A stretch of 25,599 nt of DNA from Chloroflexota bacterium (GCA_902810755.1 CADDYT010000084.1:1-25599), one strand, 5' to 3'. Shown: positions 14,939 to 22,393, counted from the stretch's first letter. Notes: generated by a model from the sequence alone, not told the origin. Numbers and translations are program-made.

Positions 14939-15589
14939 ATGCACGTGGTGATTTTCGCGGGTGGAACGGTGCGGCCTGGCAGGGCCGTTGAGCAGGCGCT
15001 TGCCGACGCCGAAATGATTATTGCAGCCGATAGCGGGGCGGCGACTGCGCTGCAATTCGGCTACACTCCCGCTGTCGTCGTGGGCGATTTCGACTCGCTT
15101 GAGGCGCTGCCTTTGCAGCAGTTGCAGACACGGGGGAGCGAGATCATTCGCGTTGCCGCCGAGAAGGACGAGACCGATAGCGAACTGGCCGTGCTGACGG
15201 CCATCGAGCGCGGCGCGACGGCCATCACCATCCTCGGCGCGCTGGGCGGCGCGCGCTTCGACCACACGATGGCGAATGTCATGCTGCTGGCCGCGTTCGA
15301 GTCGCCCACCATACGCATCGTCGATGACTCATCCACCTGCTGGCTGCTGCGCGGCCCCGGCAGCAGCGAAATCATCGGCCAGCCCGGAGACCTGCTCTCG
15401 CTCATCCCGCTCACCGCCGAGGCCAGCGGCATCCACACCACCAACCTCTACTATCCCCTGCGCGGCGAAACCCTGCGCTTTGGCAAACCGCGCGGCGTCA
15501 GCAACGTCCTCACCGCCACTCATGCCACCGTCTCCCTGCAAAACGGCCTTCTGCTGGTGATTCACACGGATGCAGACGTGTCATGCTGA
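14939..15589 (+). CDS. thiN: Thiamine pyrophosphokinase
   Basis: This 216-residue enzyme transfers pyrophosphate from ATP to thiamine. Family motifs are clear: AADSGAATAL (29-38), VVVGDFDSLE (46-55), KDETDSELAV (76-85) and GALGGARFDHTMANV (100-114), followed by the beta-rich thiamine-binding C-terminal domain (GDLLSLIPL and RFGKPRGVSN). Length is normal. The ATG has only a distant GAGGG upstream, so translation initiation may be weak. The last codons (DVSC-stop) are read from a half copy of the interspersed CATGCTGAG repeat, so the natural C-terminus was probably replaced by the repeat insertion. No other thiamine gene is nearby. Confidence 0.93.
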   Translation: MHVVIFAGGTVRPGRAVEQALADAEMIIAADSGAATALQFGYTPAVVVGDFDSLEALPLQQLQTRGSEIIRVAAEKDETDSELAVLTAIERGATAITILGALGGARFDHTMANVMLLAAFESPTIRIVDDSSTCWLLRGPGSSEIIGQPGDLLSLIPLTAEASGIHTTNLYYPLRGETLRFGKPRGVSNVLTATHATVSLQNGLLLVIHTDADVSC

Positions 15590-15591
15590 GT
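15568..15591. repeat. Half copy of the CATGCTGAG repeat
   Basis: These 24 bases match 14766-14789 at 22 positions, with GACGTGTCATGCTGAGT identical (15575-15591). They cover the stop codon of the thiamine pyrophosphokinase gene (15587-15589). The two copies flank that gene in direct orientation. Confidence 0.75.
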
Positions 15592-15594
15592 ACC

Positions 15595-16284
15595 TTATTC
15601 TTCCTCAACAATCACACCTCGCGCGAAAGCCCGATATCCAGCCGCAGCAGCCAGCGCCAGAGAGGCAGTGTTCTCGGCAGAGGCACTGTAGAACGCGACA
15701 AAGCCCTCACGCGTGACTGCGGCTGCCCATAGCAGAGTCGCAGCGAGCGCATAGCCCTTGCGGCGCGCCTCCGGCAATGTATCGATGCCCAGTTCACACG
15801 CCCGGTTAGTGCGACGCGAGCTATGGGCAAGACTGAGCAAACGTCCTTCAACGATAACCCCAACGAGCGGGCGCCGGTCTGGATGGAAGTAATATTCAAC
15901 TTCCCCAGGCTCGAAGTTGTCCACCAGCGTCCGATCATCCGGGGTAAGTAAGCGCGCAACCTGTTGCGCAGCCTCAATACTTATAGCTGGCGATGCCACC
16001 TGCTGAAGAACGACCTCTCGATGGATATGCACTGCGACGGCGGTGGTTGCAGGCACGGTGAGTGCTACTCTTGCACGTGCTAACAGAGCTTCACGCTCAG
16101 GCACCGGGACATCGGGTCGCCAGATCGCCACCTGCTCCCCGGCCATCCCGGCAACATACAGTTTCCAGGCTGGCTGCGTTCCCTCACGCAAAAGCTCAAT
16201 CGTGCCCTGAGTAATGGCAGGAAGTCGCACCCCCCAGACAGCCTCGATATGCAAACGCAGCAACGCTCGCGCTGTTAATTCCAT
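15595..16284 (-). CDS. GNAT-family N-acetyltransferase
   Basis: This 229-residue protein ends in a GNAT acetyltransferase domain (about residues 125-229). The acetyl-CoA-binding motif is PEARRKGYALAATL (171-184), a variant of Q/RxxGxG/A, followed by GFVAFYSASAENTASLALAAAAGYRAF, the usual final strand and helix. The N-terminal 120 residues are helical and contain an ARALLRLHIEAVWGV start and no known motif, as in GNAT proteins of the GCN5-related type with an extra N-terminal domain. ATG 16284 is preferred, with AAGGA six bases upstream; the frame is open for another 126 bases but without support. It is divergent from the dehydratase gene and convergent with the thiamine gene, 5 bases apart. 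Substrate unknown. Confidence 0.82.
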   Translation of the reverse strand: MELTARALLRLHIEAVWGVRLPAITQGTIELLREGTQPAWKLYVAGMAGEQVAIWRPDVPVPEREALLARARVALTVPATTAVAVHIHREVVLQQVASPAISIEAAQQVARLLTPDDRTLVDNFEPGEVEYYFHPDRRPLVGVIVEGRLLSLAHSSRRTNRACELGIDTLPEARRKGYALAATLLWAAAVTREGFVAFYSASAENTASLALAAAAGYRAFARGVIVEEE

Positions 16285-16314
16285 GACAATCCTTTCTGTT
16301 TCGTACTCTGTTCC

Positions 16315-16343
16315 TTGACAGGAAGCCATCTGGTACCCATAAT
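16315..16343 (+). promoter_or_regulatory. Sigma-70 promoter for the dehydratase gene
   Basis: TTGACA (16315-16320) and CATAAT (16338-16343) are 17 bases apart. The predicted transcription start near 16350 lies after the GTG at 16346, which supports ATG 16382 as the real start of the downstream gene. Confidence 0.8.
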
Positions 16344-16381
16344 AAGTGACCAGTAAAGTAGCAAGAAAGCGAGTCATCACT

Positions 16382-17308
16382 ATGCGTTCTGACATTGAAG
16401 CGGCCAGCAAACGGATAGCTGGCTATGTGAGAGAGACGCCCGTTATACATCTGGAATCCGGATTCCGGGGCGTCGATGCCCGGGTGATAGTGAAGCTGGA
16501 GCAGCTTCAACATACCGGCTCCTTCAAGCCGCGCGGGGCCTTTAATCGCATCCTGAGCAATGAGGTGCCGGCGGCAGGCGTAATCGCGGCCTCTGGCGGC
16601 AATCATGGTGTGGCAGTGGCCTATGTGGCGCGGCAACTGGGCTATCGGGCAGAGATTTTCGTGCCGGAAGTTTGCCCGACCGTGAAGGTGCAGCGACTGC
16701 GCAGCTACGGCGCGGAAGTCACCATCGTCGGAGCCAGCTATGCCGAGGCGCTGCTGGCGAGCCAGGCGCGGGCGGCGGAAACGGGCGCGCTGGTCGTTCA
16801 TGCCTATGACCAGCCCGAAATTGTGGCCGGGCAGGGAACGCTGGGCCGCGAGTTCGCGCGCCAGGAGCCGGAACTGGATACCGTTTTGCTTGCGGTAGGC
16901 GGCGGTGGGCTGATCGCGGGTGTGGCGGCATGGTTCGCGGGCGAGGCGCGCGTCATCGGCGTCGAGCCGGAAAGCGCGCCCACGCTGGCAAGCGCGCTCA
17001 AAGCCGGGAAGCCCATCGATGTCGAGGTAGGCGGCGTGGCCGTCGACTCGTTAGGAGCGAGGCGCGCCGGGGGACTGGCGTTCTCGCTGGCGCAGCAATA
17101 TGTGGAGCGCGTTGTCCCGGTCAGCGACGGCAGTATCCGGGCGGCACAGCGCGCGCTCTGGGACGACCTGCGCATCATAGCGGAGCCAGGTGGGGCAACC
17201 GCCATCGCCGCGCTACTCAGCGGAGCATACCGGCCAGCGCCCGCTGAGCGTGTCGGCGTGGTGGTCTGCGGCGGCAATGCCGATCTGAGCCAGCTACTTG
17301 AGCGATAA
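16382..17308 (+). CDS. Threonine/serine dehydratase family PLP enzyme
   Basis: This 308-residue fold-type II PLP enzyme carries the Schiff-base Lys49 in TGSFKPRGAFN, the substrate-binding SGGNHG loop, the phosphate-binding glycine loop VGGGGLIAGV and the C-terminal VVVCGGNAD. It lacks an ACT regulatory domain, so it resembles the short catabolic threonine deaminases and serine racemases. Expected products are 2-oxobutyrate or pyruvate plus ammonia; racemase activity cannot be excluded. ATG 16382 is chosen because DIEAASKRIAGYVRETPV is the family start and the promoter lies too close to the alternative GTG at 16346. Its 3' end overlaps the convergent FemX-like gene by 15 bases. Confidence 0.9.
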   Translation: MRSDIEAASKRIAGYVRETPVIHLESGFRGVDARVIVKLEQLQHTGSFKPRGAFNRILSNEVPAAGVIAASGGNHGVAVAYVARQLGYRAEIFVPEVCPTVKVQRLRSYGAEVTIVGASYAEALLASQARAAETGALVVHAYDQPEIVAGQGTLGREFARQEPELDTVLLAVGGGGLIAGVAAWFAGEARVIGVEPESAPTLASALKAGKPIDVEVGGVAVDSLGARRAGGLAFSLAQQYVERVVPVSDGSIRAAQRALWDDLRIIAEPGGATAIAALLSGAYRPAPAERVGVVVCGGNADLSQLLER

Positions 17309-18346
17309 TATCTTTCTCGCGATGCCCATCATGCCGGGACGCAGCACGTGTTCGTAGCAGCCGACGAAGCGCACGATTTCGCCGCCCCAGCCGCTTTTGA
17401 AGCGGTAGACGCCCGCCATCTCCTCGCGTTCATCGTCGGTGGCGGGAATGCCCCAGAAGTCGTAGCGGCTCGCTCCCTGCGCCTTTGCCCAACGAATGGC
17501 TTCCCACTGCAAGAGGTAGTTGGGCATCAAGTTGCGCTGCTCATTGCCCGACGCGCCATAGAGATAGATAGCCTCACGCGCAAACAGGCCGACGAAAATA
17601 CCGGCCAGCATGCGCCCATCATATTCGGCCAGCAACAGCCGCACCTGCTGGCGCGGGGAGAAAATGCGCCACGCGGAGAGGTAGTAGTCGAGCGTATGAA
17701 TGCCAAAGGCGTCGCGCTCCCCCGTCGTTTGCAACAGGCGATACCACGCGAATACATCATCTTCCGTTGTCACCACGCGCACGGTCACACCCTTGCGAGC
17801 CGCCAGCCGCACATTGTAACGCCACTTCTCCTTCATGCGCGCCAGCAGCGTCTCCTCACAGGGCGTCACATCCAGCAAGATGCTGCGCAGGGGTTGAATG
17901 GCCTGTGTCGGGCGCACGGGCAAGGGCGCGAAAGCCTGCCACAACCTATCATCTTCCGCCGTCCTTGTGATGATTCCCGGCTCCAGCAGCAGGGTCAGCG
18001 CCCCCGCGCGTCGCAGCCTGTCGCGCAGTTGTGTCAGCAGAGCCGCGCACAGTTCCGGCTGCTTCCAGTCCACCACCGGCCCCTTCGGCACATAGGCCAG
18101 AAACCCGGTGCGCAGGGGAAGACCGGGCAGCGTGCGACACAACACCTGCACAGCTCCCACCACACGCTGCCGCTCCTGGTCCCAGAGCGTGAAGCGGCGC
18201 GGAAGCCAGCCAGCCTCCCGTTTCAACTCTCCCCAGCCCCAGCTTTGCAACAGATGCCCATTCTCATGCCCACCAACAATATCATCCCACCACTCCCACT
18301 GCCCCTGTTCGTTAGCCACAACCCGCAAAATATATCGCTGCGACAT
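17294..18346 (-). CDS. FemX/FemAB-family aminoacyltransferase
   Basis: This 350-residue protein is of the FemABX family, a double GNAT fold that adds amino acids from aminoacyl-tRNA to the peptidoglycan stem. It shows QSWGWGELKREAGW (34-47), GFLAYVPKGPVV (81-92), the central MKEKWRYNVRLAARKGV (171-187), AIYLYGASGNEQRNLMPNYLLQWEAIRWAK and the closing YRFKSGWGGEIVRFVG. ATG 18346 has CAGGAG upstream; the longer frame (to 18388) lacks support. By family knowledge it would build an interpeptide bridge or aminoacylate a lipid-linked precursor. The cell-wall theme is shared with the L,D-transpeptidase and DprE genes in this window, but they are not in an operon. Confidence 0.9.
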   Translation of the reverse strand: MSQRYILRVVANEQGQWEWWDDIVGGHENGHLLQSWGWGELKREAGWLPRRFTLWDQERQRVVGAVQVLCRTLPGLPLRTGFLAYVPKGPVVDWKQPELCAALLTQLRDRLRRAGALTLLLEPGIITRTAEDDRLWQAFAPLPVRPTQAIQPLRSILLDVTPCEETLLARMKEKWRYNVRLAARKGVTVRVVTTEDDVFAWYRLLQTTGERDAFGIHTLDYYLSAWRIFSPRQQVRLLLAEYDGRMLAGIFVGLFAREAIYLYGASGNEQRNLMPNYLLQWEAIRWAKAQGASRYDFWGIPATDDEREEMAGVYRFKSGWGGEIVRFVGCYEHVLRPGMMGIARKILSLK

Positions 18347-18638
18347 TGGTAAACTCCTGAGTAAATCGCTCGCCATACTCCTCAGCACTTATGACACAAT
18401 ATAGTAACCCGGAAAGTCAAGACAGCAAAATCAGGGTCACTAAGGGGCAATCTCCTTTCTCATTTTGCATCGTCAGCCCGGCGTTCTCCCACTCGGCCAA
18501 TCTGGCGCCGCTCTTTCCTTAAGCAAGCCATCAGTTTTTTCCATCACCTTAAAAGGGGTCAGAGAGGAGAATGCCATCTTTAATGGAAGAAGATGCAGAG
18601 CAGCCTCTTTCCGTTAGATGGATAAGAATAAAGTACCA
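18347..18638. other. Gene-poor region upstream of the Rhs island
   Basis: I see no supported gene here. A 23-codon frame (18571-18642) follows GAGAGGAG and would encode a short acidic then basic peptide; its stop overlaps the TTGACA of the promoter at 18639. There is no recognisable RNA gene or repeat. Base composition is more AT-rich than the genes to the left. Confidence 0.4.
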
Positions 18639-18667
18639 TTGACATTTGATGTGATTGAAGATATAGT
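18639..18667 (+). promoter_or_regulatory. Sigma-70 promoter for the winged-helix regulator
   Basis: TTGACA (18639-18644) and TATAGT (18662-18667) are 17 bases apart. It reads toward the leader ORF at 18828, leaving a leader of about 150 bases. Confidence 0.78.
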
Positions 18668-18827
18668 TATTTCTAGTAGAGGGGAATTATCTGAAACATT
18701 CCTGGAATGATGCGATTTTACGCAAGGTTTCTGTCTTTTTGCTCGTCGACGACCCGGGGTTTCTCTTGAGCGTCGTGCTTCGTAGTGCGTCCTTCTCCTG
18801 CCTGCCCTGTGCAACAGGAGGCCTGAA

Positions 18828-18869
18828 ATGACTGTGGATGGTGTATGCCAGAGAAAAGAGTCGGCATGA
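18828..18869 (+). CDS. Candidate 13-codon leader peptide
   Basis: A tiny frame, MTVDGVCQRKESA, follows a perfect AGGAGG (18816-18821) at good spacing. Its TGA (18867-18869) overlaps an ATG (18866-18868) of the winged-helix gene as ATGA, the classical form of translational coupling. It may set the translation level of the regulator. It may also be a chance frame, since the regulator has another ATG at 18845. Confidence 0.45.
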   Translation: MTVDGVCQRKESA

Positions 18870-19201
18870 AGAAGCTTGCTCTTCAGCCACCAGTACCAGG
18901 GCCACATATTGAGGGCCATAGCGTTGCCCACTGTGATGCCACCTGCACCATCATTCTGGACAACATTCTGCTCGCTTCTTCCCCGACCGATTACCGCCTC
19001 ACCTTGCTGCTTTTGCAGGCAGTGGCAGAGAAAAGGAAATTTGTTCCCTTTGAGGAACTGATACAGTGTTTTGACAGCCGACAGGGGAATCTACGCCGCC
19101 GTCTCTACCAGCATATCTACGAGATCAAGCCCAGGCTCTGGCAATTTGGACTCGATATTATCAGCTTGAGGGAGATGGGCTATGTGCTTGTCCAAACGTG
19201 A
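18845..19201 (+). CDS. Stand-alone OmpR/PhoB-like winged-helix DNA-binding protein
   Basis: This protein of up to 118 residues is mostly one winged-helix domain. The sequence LTLLLLQAVAEKRKFVPFEELIQCF is followed by GNLRRRLYQHIYEIKPRLWQFGLDI and the wing IISLREMGYVLVQT, as in the C-terminal effector domain of response regulators. There is no receiver domain, so it is an orphan DNA-binding protein. The start is either ATG 18845 (weak GGATGG site) or ATG 18866, which overlaps the stop of the leader frame as ATGA. It faces the minus-strand Rhs and immunity genes and could regulate them; that is only positional inference. Confidence 0.72.
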   Translation: MPEKRVGMKKLALQPPVPGPHIEGHSVAHCDATCTIILDNILLASSPTDYRLTLLLLQAVAEKRKFVPFEELIQCFDSRQGNLRRRLYQHIYEIKPRLWQFGLDIISLREMGYVLVQT

Positions 19202-19237
19202 GCGGTCGCGCTCACAGGATGATGATATTTTTATTGC

Positions 19238-19318
19238 GCATCGGTGAACAGGAAGATGGGGCTACCGTTAAGGCTGTTGGAGGAGGAGCCGGTGCCACAG
19301 GTGCCGTAGCTGGCTCCT
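19238..19318 (-). pseudogene. Relic of a third Rhs core
   Basis: Read on the minus strand this fragment encodes ASYGTCGTGSSSNSLNGSPIFLFTDA, an Rhs core segment. It matches 22257-22336 closely in DNA sequence. It starts at about the same core point as the orphan tip at 22334 and ends abruptly. The rest of 19202-19499 (about 180 bases after it) shows no gene I recognise. It lies at the 3' end of the HEAT-like gene on the same strand. Confidence 0.8.
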
Positions 19319-19499
19319 TATGGGCCTGGGCCAACGTGTTCTCCTCCTGATCGATATTTGCAAGGGTAACTGGCCGCTAGCTCAAAACGGAGTATCCTTG
19401 TTTTGTTGGAGCGAGAAGCAGAGAGTCAGGAATATCTTGTTTTATCAGAGACGGCTTGTACTCCCAACTCTTCTCTTGCGTCATTGCTCCCTTCACCTT

Positions 19500-20141
19500 T
19501 TAGCTTTGAGACTCTACTCTCTTCAGAAGAGGAGCCAGCACATACTGATAGCGTTCAAGTATCTGCTGATCAAAAGATTGAACCAGGCGAAGGGCTTGCA
19601 TCCCGTTTGTCGTGTTTCCTTCTTTGCTGATGAAATCAATAAGCACCGGCAGGGCATACTCTGCACAGTCCGGCCCGATCTTCTCCAGTACATCAAGCAA
19701 GAAGCCTCGATCAAGGTCGCGGTCAGGAGGAAGATCTTCTCTGCTTAACAGATGTGCTAAGGCAGGGCCGCATTGGAGAGCAAACGTTCTCTCTACCTGA
19801 CAAAGCATGAAGCAGATGCTTTCAATATGCTGATCCCAATACTGGACTCGGTCTCGCTGCCAGAAATCAAGGAGGATATAAGGAACCACTACCTGCGGTC
19901 CCATCTCCTCCAGTGTTTTGACAACCTCGTTCCACCCTGGCCAGTTTGGATCACTGATATGGCCCATGAGAAGAGGAATAGCCGCAGCATTGCGTGGGTA
20001 GCCTATCGCCCGGATCACCTGTGCCGCTGCCTTCCAGCGGGATTTTGGTAGACTCCCCAGAACTCTCATTGCTTCATCCAATGTTTCCTGGGAATGTTGA
20101 GCCAGTTCACGGATCAGCCGTTCTTTTCCCTGTGCATCCAT
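19500..20141 (-). CDS. HEAT-like/DUF5071-type putative immunity protein
   Basis: This 213-residue protein is all helical. Around residues 50-110 it has AIPLLMGHISDPNWPGWNEVVKTLEEMG and VVPYILLDFWQRD, close to the DUF5071 pattern (IPxLLxxIxDxNWP) found in immunity proteins of polymorphic toxins. The remainder resembles further alpha-helical repeats. It begins 6 bases after the stop of the second DUF4265-like gene and is the last gene of a minus-strand operon behind the orphan Rhs tip. I infer it neutralises a toxin tip. Which one is not known; the adjacent relic at 19238-19318 hints at a lost partner further downstream. Confidence 0.75.
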   Translation of the reverse strand: MDAQGKERLIRELAQHSQETLDEAMRVLGSLPKSRWKAAAQVIRAIGYPRNAAAIPLLMGHISDPNWPGWNEVVKTLEEMGPQVVVPYILLDFWQRDRVQYWDQHIESICFMLCQVERTFALQCGPALAHLLSREDLPPDRDLDRGFLLDVLEKIGPDCAEYALPVLIDFISKEGNTTNGMQALRLVQSFDQQILERYQYVLAPLLKRVESQS

Positions 20142-20175
20142 GCTCCGCTATCCATCCTGTCTCTTTGTCTGTACC
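20142..20175. repeat. 34-bp direct repeat, copy 1
   Basis: These 34 bases, spanning the 3' end of the downstream DUF4265-like gene, are identical to 20560-20593. On the minus strand they encode the shared C-terminal VQTKRQDG and stop, and then lead into the next gene start. They mark a tandem duplication. Confidence 0.9.
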
Positions 20176-20573
20176 TTATTGATAACTTTTTTCATTTCTT
20201 CCTGAGGATCAAGAGATGCTTCCGGGGGAAGATGAAAGAGGATAATGCCTCCCAGATAGCGTTCCCACTTTCCACCTTGCTTCTCAATAGTTGCTGTCAA
20301 TGCCTCAAAGATAGGAGACTCTACAACATCTTTACTGAGAATCCATTGCCAGTGATGCCAGGGAGAAGGTGTAACCAGCCGACGGAAGGATAACTCTCCA
20401 TTCTCCTGAGTTTCAGCTTCAATCACATCCCCAAGAAATAACTCCTGGTCTACCAACAAGGGTGTCCATTCAAGCCGATAGAGATCACCCCCTAAAGGAG
20501 TGACAACCAGCGTTTGTTTACTCCCCTCTGCAAATGAAATCCATCGCTCTAATGATAAAGCTCCGCTATCCAT
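20148..20573 (-). CDS. DUF4265-like putative immunity protein, copy 2
   Basis: This 141-residue protein is a paralogue of the gene directly upstream. It shares GDLYRLEWTPLLVD, LFLGDVIEAETQENGELSFRRLV, a Trp-rich turn (PWHHWQWIL), EALTATIEKQGGKWERYLGGIILFHLP and the identical end VQTKRQDG. The form resembles DUF4265, a family seen beside contact-dependent and Rhs toxins. Compared with copy 1 it lacks the N-terminal ITISQVSPERPDARLVMFD strand and starts at an ATG (20573) overlapping the copy 1 stop as ATGGATAG, so it is N-terminally different and translationally coupled. It is a likely immunity or modulator protein; direct function is unproven. Confidence 0.72.
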   Translation of the reverse strand: MDSGALSLERWISFAEGSKQTLVVTPLGGDLYRLEWTPLLVDQELFLGDVIEAETQENGELSFRRLVTPSPWHHWQWILSKDVVESPIFEALTATIEKQGGKWERYLGGIILFHLPPEASLDPQEEMKKVINKVQTKRQDG

Positions 20574-20593
20574 CCTGTCTCTTTGTCTGTACC
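20560..20593. repeat. 34-bp direct repeat, copy 2
   Basis: Identical to 20142-20175, offset by 418 bases, matching the length of one DUF4265-like gene copy. It covers the 3' end of copy 1 and the start codon of copy 2. Confidence 0.9.
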
Positions 20594-21027
20594 GTATTAA
20601 TGATCTTTTTCAATTCTTCCTCAGGATCAATAGATGTTCCTAGAGGAAGATGAATAAAGACAATACCACCAAAATAGCGTTCCCATATTCCACCTTGCTT
20701 CTCGATGGTCTCCCTGAAAACCTCGAATGCAGCAGATGCGACCACCTTTTCAGGAAGCAACCAACTCCAATGGAGCAGAGGGGATGCTTCCACCACGCGC
20801 AGGAAGCGTAACACCCCGTCTACCTGCATCTCTGCCTCAATAATATCTCCCAAATAGATGCCGCCATCGTCTGTCAATGGAGTTGTGCCTAAACGATATA
20901 AGTTTCCTTTCAGCGGTTCTAGTGAGAGACGCAGCATCGTTTCGTCATCAAACATGACAAGTCGGGCATCTGGCCTCTCTGGTGAGACCTGCGAGATCGT
21001 TATCTGCAGATGCTTTTCAGCCATCAT
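20566..21027 (-). CDS. DUF4265-like putative immunity protein, copy 1
   Basis: This 153-residue protein has the full form: an N-terminal strand region (LQITISQVSPE, MLRLSLEPLKGNLYRLGTTPLTDDGGIYLGDIIEAE), DGVLRFLRVVEASPLLHWSW, then a helix AAFEVFRETIEKQGGIWERYFGGIVFIHLP and a Lys-rich end. It closely resembles copy 2 downstream. ATG 21027 has AAGGAGAAG upstream. It begins 37 bases after the stop of the orphan Rhs tip, so it is placed as the cognate immunity gene of that tip. The function is inferred from position and family resemblance. Confidence 0.75.
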   Translation of the reverse strand: MMAEKHLQITISQVSPERPDARLVMFDDETMLRLSLEPLKGNLYRLGTTPLTDDGGIYLGDIIEAEMQVDGVLRFLRVVEASPLLHWSWLLPEKVVASAAFEVFRETIEKQGGIWERYFGGIVFIHLPLGTSIDPEEELKKIINTVQTKRQDG

Positions 21028-21064
21028 CTCTTCTCCTTCTCAATACCAGATTGCTAGCTGCTTT

Positions 21065-22393
21065 TTACTCGCCTCCATAGGGACCCAAATCGATTAAACG
21101 GTTTATTTCATGACCGGGATTCGCTGATGAACTACCAGCTGCTCGGTAACCTTCAAAATCCAGATACTTAAATCCCATATTTGCTAACTCACGTAGGGCT
21201 CTTCTAAGTCCCCCCAACATTTGAAATGGACCTACCTTGTTCGTCAGTTCGTTACCGTCAGCCACTTCAGGATAGATTATACCATGTAGGGATATTGTAC
21301 CGTCATCCGATATCCCTGTTACCTGCGCATATATGGTAATACGCCCGACTTTCGTATCAAAGGTGCGTTCATAATCATCACCCGGCTGTAAAGGATAATG
21401 TGGAGATTCTCCTCCTGTTTGTGGGGGCTGCTCTTCCGATGGGGGTAGACTCCCGGCATCCCCAGGATTGCCGCCCAGACCGAGCGATTCGCCTTCCCCA
21501 CCCCCCTCAGCAGCGAAGAGCAGGTTCCCCGGCAGATCATCGATCAGTTTGCTCAGGTCGCTCTCTTTGCCGTTGGAGGCGCCTTCCTCCCCCTCACCCA
21601 CGTCATCGCCTTTCGGGCAGTATGGCACACAGATGTTGACGGGAAAGGTGGGATACGCCCAGCCCAGACTCGGTCCGCTCCTCTCAGGCGAACTGGTCGT
21701 GACCAGCACACAAAGGCCGAACAACTCCACACATCCCAGGCTCAGCGGGCCAGGGCGCTGGTACTGCACGGCCTGTCCTGCTCCCTGCGCCGCCGCCTGA
21801 ACGGTGCAAGGGTGACCGGCTTGAGCCATCTGCGTGCAGGTAGCGGGCTGCCAGTTCTGGGCGCCTTGTTGCAGGGAGGTGACCAGCGAGGAGGAAGTTG
21901 AGGAGATCCATTGGGGAACACCCTGCGGTTGCGCATCGGGAGGAGGTGCATACATCTCTCCATTCGGATCAGTATTGGTCTGCGGGTTACTGCCCACATA
22001 ATTGTAGGGATTCATCCCCGCCAGATTGCCCTGCACGCTATCGGCGGAGAGAAACACTCCCACCAGCGGATCGTAATAGCGCGCCCCATAATAATCCAGT
22101 TGGGTGAGCGAGTCGTTGTACTGCCCGGTGTATCCTTTCGTCGTCCCCATCGTTCCCTTGCTGTAGGGGTTGTTGCCATAGGGGCCGTATACCTGGTTGC
22201 CCTTGACTGAGGCGCTGTTGGCCGTGCTGCTGATGCTGGAGACGACGCTGCCTAAGGCATCGGTGAACAGGAAGATGGGGCTGCCGGTAAGGCTGTTGGA
22301 GGGGATGCCAGTGCCACAGGTGCCGTTGCTGGCTTTCTTCTCCAGAAGCCGCTCTTTTTCACGTTTGTTGATAGCCGACTGTGGCAAGTCCAC
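21065..22393 (-). CDS. 5'-truncated (orphan) Rhs tip with distinct C-terminal toxin-like domain
   Basis: The open frame is 442 residues from a GTG at 22393. Its first 20 residues come from the preceding gene's 3' end; Rhs homology starts at about residue 21 (SNGTCGTG, near 22334). It contains the final Rhs core, GNQVYGPYGNNPY, YTGQYNDSLTQLDYYGARYYDPLVGVFLSAD and NPYNYVGSNPQTNTDPNGE. After a variable Gln/Cys-rich and acidic linker, residues about 340-442 form a different C-terminal domain (RTFDTKVGRITIYAQVTG, LRRALRELANMGFKYLDFEGYRAAG, GHEINRLIDLG), which I cannot assign. No Hint domain and no good ribosome-binding site are seen, so it is either silent, coupled to the overlapping gene, or a recombination donor. 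Confidence 0.8.
   Translation of the reverse strand: MDLPQSAINKREKERLLEKKASNGTCGTGIPSNSLTGSPIFLFTDALGSVVSSISSTANSASVKGNQVYGPYGNNPYSKGTMGTTKGYTGQYNDSLTQLDYYGARYYDPLVGVFLSADSVQGNLAGMNPYNYVGSNPQTNTDPNGEMYAPPPDAQPQGVPQWISSTSSSLVTSLQQGAQNWQPATCTQMAQAGHPCTVQAAAQGAGQAVQYQRPGPLSLGCVELFGLCVLVTTSSPERSGPSLGWAYPTFPVNICVPYCPKGDDVGEGEEGASNGKESDLSKLIDDLPGNLLFAAEGGGEGESLGLGGNPGDAGSLPPSEEQPPQTGGESPHYPLQPGDDYERTFDTKVGRITIYAQVTGISDDGTISLHGIIYPEVADGNELTNKVGPFQMLGGLRRALRELANMGFKYLDFEGYRAAGSSSANPGHEINRLIDLGPYGGE
21961..22285 (-). repeat. Rhs core direct repeat, copy in orphan tip
   Basis: These 325 bases align without gaps to 24896-25220 with scattered differences, and encode the same Rhs core end. Copies are 2,935 bases apart in the same orientation, a substrate for homologous recombination that would delete everything between and swap tips. 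Confidence 0.9.

Noticed and set aside
18571..18642. 23-codon frame after GAGAGGAG
   Set aside because: Too short and unrecognised; it ends on the promoter -35 of the regulator.
19320..19748. Plus-strand frame of 142 codons
   Set aside because: It is largely antisense to the HEAT-like gene and has a low-complexity basic composition.
22337..22393. Native N-terminus of the orphan Rhs protein
   Set aside because: These codons are the antecedent 3' end of the zinc-site gene in another frame, and no ribosome-binding site precedes the GTG.
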